Shown one piece after another: positions 14,901-26,326 of a stretch of DNA of 64,000 nt. The notes below the pieces were generated by a model. That model had not been told where the DNA came from, searched no databases, and worked only from the letters and a program-made list of their open reading frames with translations. This DNA comes from Apteryx mantelli. Taxonomy: Eukaryota; Chordata; Aves; Apterygiformes; Apterygidae. The translations under genes and the position numbers were made by a program. The stretch is taken from contig NC_089994.1 of assembly GCF_036417845.1 (NCBI RefSeq), positions 15,146,001 through 15,210,000 of the forward strand, written 5' to 3'. Position 1 is the first letter of the stretch; every line of letters starts with the position of its first letter.

Positions 14901-17900
14901 AATCTGATTCATTAAAACTTTTATTTTCTTCAAAGCATAACACTTGCTGACAAACAGCAAGGATCAAGTTGTAGGAAGCCTCAAACTCTTCAGCTCTTTG
15001 CTGTCCCAGAAGAGTTACTGTGACCAGCCTTTCCTCCTGACATCCACCAGAAATGAATCTGGTCATGAAAATCCTTGCCACAATGACACCTTCTAGGCTC
15101 AAGATAATTTGAGCCAAGCCTTGAAGCTGATACTTCAGTACTGACACTGAGGGGAAGGTAGAGGCTAACAATAAGTTTCATAAGGAATGGACAAAGTACT
15201 GCAGAAGAATATGCCCCATCAACAGCCCCTTGTTCTACAGTCTCAATCACAGCAAGGTCTTTCTGTGATCTTCCAGACCCCCCCCCCCACCTGCTTCTTC
15301 CACACCAACTCTAGTTAAAGCCTTCCTAGGCATGCCTGTCTTCTTGCTTCTTATCCTCAGGTTCACTTTGGCCACCATTGTCTGGTTTAGTCTTTCAAAT
15401 TGTCCAGTCACTGAATATGCTAACAGTGGTGTCTGTAAGGACAGATTTCCTGAAATGCCCATCCTGTAAGACAAGAGAACAAGTAGTATTACTCACTGTT
15501 CAGTTTGCTCAGTACAGATACAGGGGTGGAAAATATTTGCTCTGAACTGTTTGCTCAGGACAACTTACATTTGTACAGTAATTCAGAAAAACTAGCCTTG
15601 CTAACAGCACAGACTATGGGGAGAAAGAAGAGGACAAGACAAGTATCCCAAATCCAAACTGGCTAGACTTTGAACAACTAACTATAGAAGAAATTATGAA
15701 AAGGACTAAAAAGTATTTACAGCTAGACTACACACTTCAAGAAGCAGGCCTGTTCTTGCATTCTTGCTGATTTTAATCACTAAGGAGTGGGATGGATTAA
15801 GACAGAACTACTGTCTCACACCTGAGCATGAAGTTTCATGACAGGAGTCACAAGGGAAGAAACTGCTAATCTATCAAATCACGCAATGCAAGTCTACCAG
15901 ATAGAAGGAAATTCATCTTACCAGTTTCCTCTGCAGAACCGCTAGTACTCCAAGTGTTCTCAGAACAGATGGCCGCCAGGAATTAAGAACCAAGTTCAGA
16001 CCCTTCTCCACCAAGTCCCAGGAAGGTTCCTTTGTATCAAGCTTTTGAAGTGATTAGTCAATCCGCAGATGGAAAACCACAGGTTTATGTTGATATCCCA
16101 TGCCAGGAGTGTACAAGAATTCCAACTTTGTCCTCCATTTGGAAGGCCAAGTCACCTTTACCTCAAAGGTGCTCTGTGGCATGGTCTGGTATTCCACTCA
16201 TGTTCAGCCACCACCATTCCCTCAAAGATATTCCAAGCCTACATCTGTCTCAAGACTTCCAGAACCAGTTCCACAAAACTGGAGTGGAACAGGTGTAGGT
16301 GTGCTTATCAGGTAGGCTGGCTCAGGAACAAACAAACTTGACTGCCTGCCAGCATTTCAAAAGCAGGATGATGCGCCACCATCATAATCAAAGAGAAGGC
16401 AGTACCAGCAGAGTCCTCACATAAGCAGCCAGAGGAGCGCCAGGGTATTTGAGAACCCAGAACAAGGACACCACAACACTGAGAATTGTTCTAAGATCAC
16501 AGATTTTAATTTCACTGCACAAAAATGCATCAGCAACAGAACACTACAATCTACTACACAAGGAAGTCCAGGACTGTATACATGAAGGGTTCATCACATC
16601 ACCTGCACAAGTGCTTACTCAGTAGCAGTTTAGTAGGCTCCAGGAACAGGTCAAAAGATTTACTGTAAAATATCACTGTTTTAAACAGTTGCATGCAACA
16701 CAAATACTGACCTACCTCATCATACAGGTGAGAACATACAATGCCACTGAACTTCCAGAATTCTGCCCAGAAGTCTGAGAAGGATTCCACTGACCATTGG
16801 TATAAGTCATTGTAGTTGGCTAGAAATAACAGATAAGTATTAGTGTAATGCAGAGAATTACAAGTCAGACAGCAAACTACAGTTAGGGATGTCTCAGTTC
16901 AAGACTTGTGGCTGAAAACAACCAGGAAGATAATACTGATCATAATAAGTCACTTCTCTGTTCGAGCCAAGTGACTACAGCATCAGAAACAGCCTATCTG
17001 AACAGCTGGTCTCATTTCACTTGACTGCTTTACAAGCCATTAGCCAGTACACTGAGAAAGGGACTTTTCCTAATAGATCTGTGGAACATCTATCTTCCCT
17101 CACCAAAATTCAAGAGATAGACAGCAGAACAGAGTCCTGCTTGTTGACAACACCTCCACTCCCTATCACATCAACATGATGCTTTAATACCATACAAGAG
17201 GAACAAGTCTCACCAACAGCAGGCACATTTGCTGTCTGGTTCTAGTCTAGGACCAAAGACTGCTGTTGATCACACGGTAGCATGGAGAAGAGTTAAACTT
17301 ACAGTTGGATAACAAGTGAAACAGCAATACCGTGAAGCAAGCATGAATTATTCTTTGCAAAATAAGGGGTCTGATTAATTACAGCTTACCTTTTCAAGCT
17401 AAAACTGCATGAATGTCCCAGGTGAGACAAAAATGAGATGTTTACTAGCTAGATATTACATCCAAGAGGTGGCATCAGGAACATTGAAATAAGCAGTTTA
17501 AGTTTTACATGATGATGAAACTGATGGAGTAACCTGAGGAATGCATGCAAAAAACAAAATCCAAACAAAATACTGAAATTCAGAGGTTAAAGTAGTTTTA
17601 GGTATGGACAATTGAAGCATCTTATCACCAACTTAACAGGTGATATTCAAGTCATTCATATTGGCTGAAGCTGTGCCAATAGCCACACTAAATATGAATA
17701 CCCACTATCAGTGGCAGAGTAGCACATTTCCTGCTTGCCAATTGCATTTCCTATTTGATGCTTTTAGCTAAGCCACTTGAAGTCATTTTCTCCAATTATC
17801 TTTGGTTTGTCATCCTGTTATCCAATTGATTGTTTCAGAAATCATCTTTTGTCCTCTTCCTACAGGTAGGACATCTTCCAGCTTTAAATAAAAGAACAAG

Positions 17901-20028
17901 AGATTGAGACCCTCTCTACACTTATTCACCCTCAATCACTACAAGTGCCTCCCTACCCAGTCTGTCTCTCTCACACCTTATTCCACTCAATCTTTTCAGT
18001 CAGTAGAAGATTACTCACTAGATACGCATGCCTCAGGAATTTGTCTTCGCTTCCACCATGTCAAATTCAAAGACTTTTCCATAACTCAGTTTTTGCCTAC
18101 TTATCTGCCTCAGTCTCAGACTCCAACTTTTTTTTTAAAAACAGTCCACCCAAGTTGCTCTTCATGATTTGTACATAGCACATAAATTGGTGTGGGAACA
18201 AGACCTCCCTAAAGCTAACTTCAAGCTTGTCTCCTCCTTCAAAAACCAATTACAGAACATGCTCTGAATATTTGATAACTGCTAAAAGCTACAGACACCA
18301 CTAGTTTGCTTTGTTACAATATGAAGAATAGCTTGTTCTGTCTTGTCTATACAGTTTGTCCCCAAATGAGCTTTACCATGCAAGTCCTTCAGGGCACAGG
18401 CCTGTTATTTAGCAATGAAACATTGCATCTCATCACTACATTTTCAGGGTTGGACAGAGCCATGCTGGTAAAATGTTTGTATTGCTCTTAGATCTCCTAA
18501 GTCCATATCTTGATATTACATAAAAAAATCCTTTCTTCCCAAATAGCACACAGACCAGTGAGCATCAGTTTGAAGCTAGTGGGAGTGGACAGAGATTCCT
18601 ATATACACAAAGGAATCTACTCATGAATGGACACAGCCACATCTAAATGGGGTGAAGAAACAGTTCTGATTGAATGCTGTTTCAGAAGGGCTGCCCATGT
18701 TTACAGCTGAAACAATCTTAAGCACATGAGTGCAAGCTACATGACATTTGCATTTGAAAGTTTGCTGAAATCCTGCAGTAACATGCTTCCTATGTAGCAG
18801 GGCTCTTGGACACTACACATTTGAGTGTTCAAGTGAAAAACTCCCCAGCAGTCAAACCAATGACCTGGCTTACCTCCATCTCAAGTTCTGATCAGGGTGA
18901 CAACTCATTTTCCAGGCATGAATTGCTAGAAATGTCACATAAGTTGCTAATACTCTAGAACACCTTGACTCACACCACAGATACAGTATATATTGACTTA
19001 CAAGCCTGTCAGGCCACCTGCAAGCTACTCCCACCATGACCCATCCTAAGGCAGTCAGATTAGGAAGACAGGAAAGCTACACAAGATTCTCTGGACACAA
19101 ATACTTAGCATGGCACAGACAGTGTAAGCAAGCTAATCAAAACTGGGGAGTCAGATCCCCGTAAGCATTCAAACCCACCTGACTCATGGGGTGGAAGAGC
19201 CCACACAACCAACACATCCGATTCCTGATGCCCTGGATACACTGCTTAGTTAGCAGTCACTGGAATCTGACTAGTTTGGGTTGGAAGACACCCCTGGAAG
19301 GAGTCCACTCCAATCACCCTGCTCAAAGCAGGGTGAAATTCAAAGACAAGGGATTGTTAAGCTAACTCAGCTGACTACATACCTATTTACAGCCAGATCT
19401 GTGTTTCTGAATGAACACGAAGCAGAGCTTCAAGTGCTATAGCTGGAGCAGACTCATAGCAGGACAGCCTTGGCTCCCACCACTAAGCCAGCTGACACCT
19501 CACCCTTCGCTTCCCAGCACAGAATCAGGATTAAATTAAGCAGTCACTTCCCAAAGGCAAGGACGAGACTGCAAGCACAGCCTCAGCCGAGCCCCCCCAC
19601 GCCGCTGCGGCGCACCTGGGCCTCCCTGCACGACCGCAGCGGCCCCGAGCCGAGCCGCCGCCGCAGCGCTGCTACCGCCGCCGCCGGGAAGCCCCTGGGG
19701 CCGCGCCCGGAGCCCGCCCGGCCCCGCGGCAGCGCCGGCGAGGGCCGCTCGCCTCCGCTACCGGCATCACGCCCGCGCCCGGCGGGATGCGGCGCCGGAG
19801 GCCTCGGCGGGAAGCGCGGGCGCAGCGCCGCGCCGGGCAGGGGGAGACGGGCCGCCCGCAGCCCCGCCGGGCAGCCGAGCCCGCGGCCGCCGCCTCGCCC
19901 CTGCGCTCACCCAGGCGGAGCCCGCAGCTGCTGGCCACGGCGGCGCGGAACCGGTCCATGTGGGTGTTGCGCTTCGTGTCGGGCTCCCACATCACCTGCG
20001 ACTCCATGATCTCGGGCTCCCGGGACAT
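9000..20028 (-). CDS. AACS: acetoacetyl-CoA synthetase, 5' part (coding exons 1-4)
   Basis: AACS is a cytosolic enzyme of the ANL adenylate-forming superfamily. It activates acetoacetate to acetoacetyl-CoA with ATP, feeding ketone-body carbon into sterol and fatty-acid synthesis. Four minus-strand exons were placed by GT-AG signals and phase: 20028-19911, 16819-16716, 11950-11830 and 9113-9000. Together they give 152 residues. Exon 1 reads [17 protein letters not shown], exon 2 contains [14 protein letters not shown], exon 3 contains [19 protein letters not shown], and exon 4 contains [17 protein letters not shown]; each closely matches human AACS as I remember it. This is the N-terminal acetyl-CoA-synthetase-type region, before the AMP-binding core. 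The start ATG at 20028-20026 follows GCCGCC, a good Kozak context. Introns are about 3.1, 4.8 and 2.7 kb. The remaining exons, including the AMP-binding motifs, must lie left of base 1, so this is truncation by the window and not a broken gene. Confidence 0.95.
19262..19345 (-). repeat. CR1 LINE 3'-end fragment
   Basis: The plus strand reads GGGTTGGAAGACACCCCTGG, then a 'tccaatcaccctgctcaaagcagggtga' type segment. This is the reverse complement of the conserved 3' end of sauropsid CR1 retrotransposons. Only the last ~85 bp is recognisable, as is typical of 5'-truncated CR1 copies. It lies in AACS intron 1. Confidence 0.8.
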
Positions 20029-20660
20029 GGCGGCGGCAGCGAGCGACGCGGACAACCGTCACCTCCCGCCGGCAGCGCCGCACCCTGTTCCCACGGCCCC
20101 AGCCCTCACTACGGGCCCCTCCGCCGGGCGCGGCGCTTTAAGGGGCGGCGAGCCCTGCCGCGCCCGCCCCCCGCCGTAACCTTCCGCCGCAGAGAAAGGA
20201 GTGCGGGGCGCCGCGCCCCGCCCCCGCCGCGCCGCGGCCCCGGGGCGTCCTGGCCCGCTCGCGGTGCCGCCCACCCCGGTGCTGGCCTCGGTCTGCGCCC
20301 CCGCACCCCGCGCCGCGGCTGCCCCGCCTGGGCGCCCCCCCCCCCCGGGGCCTGGGGGCGCTTTATTAATTTAGCCACCGAGCCAGAGCGGGAGCCCGGC
20401 AGCCGGTCCCGCACGGGGCCCCGCGCCAGCCTGGCCCTCTCAGCACGTCTGACGCGCCCTGTTGCACTGTGCTGGGGGGCCGGGGGGGTGTTGACACGCA
20501 AAGGCGCCCAGCGCTCGTGGTGTCGGGGCGGCTTCCCGCCCTTCGGCCGCCCGCGCCATGCAGAGAGCACGCGGTGGCGGCGCGGCCGCCCGAGACCCGC
20601 CGCTTGGGTCCCTGCCACCCCGAAAGGCCACCGAACGCTGTGTCGACAGAGGGCAGGAAC
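19560..20660. promoter_or_regulatory. CpG-island promoter of AACS
   Basis: Very GC- and CpG-rich DNA surrounds AACS coding exon 1, with many GC boxes and a poly-C run near 20337. Transcription is expected to run leftward from somewhere upstream of 20028. No TATA box is evident at a suitable place for AACS; the AT-rich TTTATTAATTTAG near 20361 sits over 300 bp upstream of the ATG. Several long open frames here are by-products of GC richness. AACS is a known SREBP target, but I do not see a clean sterol response element. Confidence 0.75.
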
Positions 20661-21869
20661 CTGCACTTCACGGTTTTCAAAGAGATCGCTGCAAAGTTAT
20701 CACAGCTTTTCTTTTTTTAGAGAGATTTGAAGAAATCTCTGCTGATAAATGTCTTTGACCCGATAATGAAGCAAGAAACGTATTACTTCATATCCTCGGT
20801 TTTCCACTATCCCAGTTAAACTTTTGCAAAGCTCTCTGCCTACATGTGTGCCTCCTTGAATTAAAATTGCTTGCTTTTCTGCTTTCAAAATGTTAGATCT
20901 TCCTATTATTGACAATCAGTATATTGCAATAGCCAATTTTAGCCAAGAAGAAGTACTGAATAATACCACACACATAACTATGCTATTTATGTAACTGATA
21001 TTTGCAAGGTCATGATCTCCACCATGATTCCTAGAAGCCTTGAAAAATAATGTGAATTTGATGGCAAATTGTACAAGCATAAATACGAAAGTAAAATGCA
21101 TGAAGGAGATGATAGTATACTGAATGTACATCTCATACAAAATTTTTATGCTACTGGAATACAATTACTTTATTAAATTTGAAGGTCATAGGAACATAAT
21201 TTGGACAATCTTCCAATTTTTCATTTTCCCCAAGAAATACCCTTAAAGTATGACATTTTTTAATAAATCTCTCCAGAGCCTAGAGTACATGGAGAGGCTG
21301 GAGGTGGAACCAGGTCACTGTATTGACTTGAATGCACCTCCCTTCCCCTGGCAGCTACGCTCGGAGAGGTCACTGGACGTATAAATCCAGTTGCACAGAC
21401 AGATTGCCAAAGCCCGGAGATAAATGAGGAAAGCGGACCTGTGTTTCGGTGGGCATACCCCCAGATATTTTGCCACCTCTCCTAGATCTGTGATCCACAG
21501 CTGGTGGTGCAAAAAACAAGCTACTTAAACCCCATCTCCGTTCACTCCCACGGGAAAGATAATCCAAGCTTTATTTTTTGCTCTCCCAGTTGTGAAGACA
21601 TTTAATACCAGAGCGGAGTGTTAATCGATGCGGCTACATATTACTGTCTCGGGACGCTGAATATTACGCTCAGCTCTTCGGGTGAGGCTGTTCGCCGGGT
21701 TGTTTCCACCCCAACCCTCTGCAGATGTGTTCCCATCCCCGCACTCCAGCCCTCAGCAGTCACTTATCCCCCGCAGGATTTACAGCCTGCCCTGCTCTGG
21801 GGGGTACAGATGGATTTTTGCTCAGGTTTCCCACAGTTCTCCAAGAATTAAACCACCCGGCGGGTTATT
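20661..21869. other. intergenic stretch, nothing assigned
   Basis: AT-rich from about 20700 to 21280, then of intermediate composition with scattered CpGs up to the next island. I recognise no exon, RNA gene or repeat. A 65-codon minus-strand frame near 21315-21512 has no recognisable homology. Confidence 0.5.
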
Positions 21870-22335
21870 TCAGGGCCGATGGAGACACGCTCCCGCCGAG
21901 CGCACCGAGCCAAGCTGCCAGGCCCCGTTCGGCCTCGCCGCGCCGTGCGGCCCCGCCGGCCGCTGCCCCCGTCCCGTCCCGTCCCGTCCCGTCCCGGGAG
22001 GCGGGAAGGGCCCGGCCGCCGCTGCGGACGGATCCGCGCGGCACACGGCGGCCCGGCCCGCGCCGCCCCATTGGCTGAGCCGCGCCTGGCCCCACATCAG
22101 CCCAGAGCCCGCTCTCCTCGCGGCTAGGCTGACCGCGCAAGAGCTGACGCAGGCGGGAGCCAATCGCCCGAGAGGTTTTGGAAGCGCTATTCTCTGTCGA
22201 CCAATGAGCGGCCGCAGCAGGAGGAGGTGCGCCCAATCGGAGGGCAGGTGTCATCCTGCGCGCTGGGAGTGGCGGGGGGGCACCCCGTGCTTTCTCCACA
22301 GGTCTGAGGGTGCCCCGAGGGGGTCGTGGCACCGC
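21870..22335. promoter_or_regulatory. orphan CpG island with four CCAAT boxes
   Basis: A discrete GC-rich island lies between AACS and BRI3BP, about 1.9 kb upstream of the AACS ATG and 4 kb upstream of the BRI3BP ATG. It contains CCAAT boxes at 22160-22164, 22201-22205 and 22233-22237 on the plus strand and one on the minus strand (ATTGG at 22070-22074), the classic NF-Y promoter arrangement. No adjacent recognisable coding exon explains it. It could be an alternative AACS or BRI3BP promoter, a non-coding RNA promoter or an enhancer island. Confidence 0.6.
21971..21995. repeat. (GTCCC)5 pentanucleotide microsatellite
   Basis: Five perfect GTCCC units inside the orphan CpG island. Confidence 0.9.
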
Positions 22336-25140
22336 TGTGATGCCAGTTAAACATATTATCCGCTTTCAGATCCGTTTAAGACCAGCAGCCTTCCTCCACC
22401 CCAAAGCAACGCCTACATTAAAAAAAAAAAAAAAAGGCGCAGGCAAATCACCCGAGAAGGGACCCAAATATGAGCTGACCCACTTACTGCCGAAGGAGTG
22501 AGAGACGCACTGGGAATCTGGTGATACCCTTTGTGCTTTTAGGAAGGCTTGACAGCGAGCTTCTAACTTTTTAGCGGCAGTTTTGCCATTACATCCTTAT
22601 TTATAATCTTTTCTTCCTCCGTGTTTGTCACCTGATTCCATTTTTTCCCTATCCAAAACTTCTTTCAAAATTGGCTTTAGAAAATAAAAACATAATTAAA
22701 AAAAAAAAAAATAAGCCTCTCACAAGAATGTGGGCACTGGAAGGGCTGCAGCAACTACTAAAAATGGTTTGGAAAGTAGATTAGAATAACTGGGGAGGAA
22801 CAGCCTGAATAAGATTAACTGTAATTCAGCATTTTTCAGATCCTTTTAATCCTCATTTTGTACCTAATAATTGTAATAATAGGTTACAAATAAAAATTTT
22901 TTTTTCTAGACTAGATTAAGGACCTTTCAAAGGACACTTCAGAAATGATTAACAATAATAATGATGATAGCACCATCTCATTTGTGGTCTAAGAGGTAAT
23001 TAATCTGTAGTCAGTCTGTGAAATGAAAACAAACGATAAAATACATGGACCTGTGAGTTAAAAGTTTTGTGATAATACCTCATGGCAGTCTATGCTGTAT
23101 TCTGAGGGTTGACCATGATCCATTGATCCAAAACCTGGATTATAAAGTCTAAAGATTTAGGAAAGTTTTAGAAGACCCTATATTCACAGTAGCCATGAGC
23201 TGGTTAAAAGGTCTGTATAAGAATAAGAAACCTCTGGCTCATTTGACATGCTGGATCTCTGCAACCTCTAACTGGTGTCAGGAATACAAGTAATCAGAAT
23301 TACATACAATCAAATGCATTTGCAGAAAGGGAAGAAGAAAAAAAGGAAAGAAGCAATGACATAGAGCAAAGAAAAGTCTAACAGAGCTAGCAGCAAAACA
23401 TGCAGAGAAAGGGCCTAAAAGGACAAGCAGTCATACAGAAATCAGGCATGATGAGTTGAGGCTGCAATAGGGAGTAAAGACAGGAAAAATAACGGACAGT
23501 AAGGTTGAGGACCAGTCCACAATAACACTAGCTGGCTTTCTTAAAGGCTGTGCTGATTTTTTTGAACATAAAGTAATCACAAAAGAGAGGACTCTGTGCT
23601 CTGATAAAACTTTCTTTTGATGTCTGGAAAACCCCATTTCATTTCAAGTATTACTCAGAATGTTATTACATCTCCACATCTGAATAAGTCATTTAGTTTC
23701 TAGTTTAGATCAGAAAGCATAGGAGAAGTACAGTAGTGCCCCTCCAATAGGACCCTCAACTGAGGATCTTTCTAGAAGCCACACAGTTGTCCTAATTAGA
23801 CAGTTCAATGTGGTTAAAGAACAACATGAACATCTAATCTAATCACTTAACATTACATCTAATATGATCAATATTTAATGCCATGATGTAATGTATTCTT
23901 TGAGCAGACATGATTTCATTTATGTAAACAAGAGAAAGGTGAAATACTGTATAATTTTGTAAGAGCTATGGATACGGAGAGATTAACTTACCTGAAACAG
24001 GCTCATTGAGACACATCAGGAAATCAATTAAATACCAGGGAAAACTCCCAAATTATCCTGACCTTATATGAAGGACAACCATGAGCGCAGACTTCCAAAG
24101 GCAGCTGCTAAAATAGGCTTCCAACCCTCTGTAAAGAATATATATAAAGAAACAACAAACTCCTTGCAGAAGTGATTATGAGAAGGAACCCACTACAGAG
24201 ACTTGCATAGATACAGAAATAAGAACTTTCCAAAATTCCCAGAAACAATGTCCACTGGATCAGAACCAGCACAAGGGGATTCAGAGACGGCCATGCCAAC
24301 TGGAAGTCAATCAAAAGAGTATAACTGGTGCAGGGAGCAACACTCATGACAGTGAGTTACATTGCAGTAATGCTTTTGCACTGCAAGGTTCTTTACATGC
24401 ACAAAATGCCCTAGAAGTGGGCACTTTACCAGCGGTTGGGAATCTAATCATGGCATAACACTGAGATTATGTAACTGGAAACCTCATAAGAACTTCAAAA
24501 ATACCTATCATCAATTACCAAAATTGTTTTGTAAGAATATGAAATAGACTTCAGAATATACACAAGTATTAACACATCAGCAGTTTCAAGGCCATCCTGT
24601 AAGAGACTGAAAGCACCACGGGTGAAATTTATAAAGATACAAAGCCTCAACATCCTCCTGAAATAAAAGAGGAGCCTAAGTACTTTCCTGGATCTGGGCC
24701 CAATTCTTTCAGGGCCAAGCATAAATATGCTGAAAGGTCTAGGCCAGTCTACTATATGTGAAAAGAAGCATTTTGGCCAGACTGAAACTGGGGGATAAGA
24801 CAATAACCAAGAAGTCTATGTTCTGCATGTCTACTCGACTACTTAGCAACCAGACTTAGGCCCAGCTATGAGGTTAAAACATCAAGGACATAGGTGCAAA
24901 TTCGGGATTTCCCATGCCTTGAACATACTGTTGGGCTATTTAGTAAACATATTCTGCCCCAGCTCACATCATCACTTGCTGCAGAATCTACCCTAAAACC
25001 TGTGAATCTTTTTTTTTATATCACCATGGCTGTGTTCGTGTCTTCTCTAACTCAGGCAAAAAAAAAAAAAAAAAAAAAAAGATGGATCAAAGTGTGCCAC
25101 AGAGGCAATAAAATGCTTTTCTAACTGCTGGGATACTTAC
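22336..25140. other. intergenic stretch, no confident gene
   Basis: AT-rich DNA with A-runs near 22421 and 22697. One minus-strand donor-like site (CAG then GTAAGTTAATC, junction at 23992/23991) follows a short open frame, but its acceptor is weak. No known gene or repeat family was recognised. Confidence 0.5.
25058..25080 (+). repeat. poly(A) run
   Basis: Twenty-three uninterrupted A residues. No processed pseudogene precedes it that I can recognise, so it is probably a simple homopolymer expansion. Confidence 0.9.
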
Positions 25141-25242
25141 TTGCCTCACTCTGCTAACATCCTGATCGGGTTTCACTATGCGGAAGGAGCTGATAGCGTT
25201 ATCTAACTTGCACTTCTCAGCTAGTTTTTTGTTGGTCTGACT
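25141..25242 (-). CDS. unassigned exon-like segment (34 codons)
   Basis: In minus-strand orientation a pyrimidine-rich tract ending TTCTTGCAG is followed by 102 nt with a single open frame, then a near-ideal donor, CAA followed by GTAAGTATCC. The peptide includes CKLDNAISSFRIVKPDQD and is lysine/aspartate rich. The other two frames contain early stops. CpG and codon content look more exon-like than the AT-rich surroundings. I do not recognise the protein and I know of no human gene at this place. It could be an internal exon of an unannotated minus-strand gene divergent from BRI3BP, an upstream AACS exon, an exon of a non-coding transcript, or chance. No partner exon was confidently found. 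Confidence 0.35.
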
Positions 25243-25524
25243 CTGCAAGAAAGAACAGTACAAAACCTGCCAGAAGAGGGAGTCACACTATTAAGTGTAC
25301 TGAGTTTTGGCATATATGTCCAAGTCGAATTTTCTCAAGGGTAAAGGACACAGGATGTGTTCAGAACCCCTCGATCTGAAGTTGTTCTTGTACTGAAAAG
25401 ATCAGTGTCATTTTTTGACATTCGGGTTGTACAGTCAGATTGCCACCTGGGGCATGAACCTGCAAGCATCACCAGGCCACCCGCAGGGAATGGCAAGTCC
25501 TCGGTTCCCCCCTCGCAGAGAGAT

Positions 25525-26090
25525 GCCCACGGAGGAGATGCGGCCAGCGCAGCCGGCAGCTGAGGGAAGTGATCCTTCCCCTCCGTTCGGCATTTGCGAG
25601 ACCACTCCTGGAGCGGCGTCGAGTTTTGGGCTCCCTGGTACAAGGAGGGTGCTGACATGCTGACGGAGGCCACCAGGCCGGTGGTGGCCTGAGGCCAGGA
25701 CGTCCAAGGAGAGGCAGGGGAGCCGGGATTGTTCGGCCGGAGGGATTGAGGGCAAGACCTTCTCTGTGCCCACAACTACCTGATCGTAGGACACAGAGGA
25801 AACGGAGCCAGGCTCTTCTCGGAGGTGCGCCCTGATAGCGCAAGAGACAACGGACACAAGTTGGAACCCGGGAAATCCCGATTAGATATGAGGAAAATTT
25901 TTTTTTACCAGGTGAACGGTTAAATAGTGAGACAGGTTGCCCAGAGAGGTTGTGTGATCTCCATCCTCGGAGGTGTTTTAGGCTCGACGGGACACGGCCC
26001 TGAGCAGCCTGCTCTGCGCAGGGGGCTGCGCGGGGCGACCCCGGAGCGCCCCTTCCCGCCGAAATCACGATCCTGTGACTCCAGCGATCG
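25525..26090 (+). repeat. CR1 LINE 3' region, diverged
   Basis: Segments such as GTGATCCTTCCCCTCCGTTC, GAGTTTTGGGCTCCCTGGTA, AGGTTGCCCAGAGAGGTTGT and a terminal ACGATCCTGTGACTC follow the order of the CR1 3' region as I remember it. The copy is in plus orientation, 5' truncated and old. It ends about 240 bp before the BRI3BP ATG. The left edge is approximate. Confidence 0.8.
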
Positions 26091-26326
26091 CTTCAAGGAT
26101 CAGGGGCCGCTGGCGGATTTTGGACGCCCCCCGATTTGGGAACCTTTCAACTCGAGTTGACGGTTGGACAACCGTATATACCGTATATACCGCGCGCGCC
26201 ATACCTGGCCCTGAAGGGCGGGAAGGGGCGGCGCGAGCGCGGCCGGCGGCGCTTCCCTCCCCGCGCGGCCGCCAGGGGGCGCCGCGACGGCGGCGCTGCG
26301 GGGCGCGGGGCGCAGCGCGGGCGGCC
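26091..26326 (+). promoter_or_regulatory. BRI3BP promoter and 5' UTR, CpG island start
   Basis: Short GC-rich segment between the CR1 fragment and the BRI3BP ATG. It contains two tandem CCGTATATA units (26172-26189) followed by CGCGCGCGCC, and GC boxes near 26217-26226. The ATG sits in GCGGCCATGG, a strong initiation context. The transcription start is not determined. Confidence 0.6.

Noticed and set aside
19470-20730. Several 100-250 codon open frames on both strands at the AACS CpG island
   Set aside because: Stop-poor because of extreme GC content. Only the minus-strand AACS exon 1 has homology and a splice site.
23992-24070. Second minus-strand exon candidate with a CAG then GTAAGT donor
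   Set aside because: The acceptor is weak, the open stretch is under 20 codons and it cannot be linked in phase to the 25141-25242 segment with confidence.
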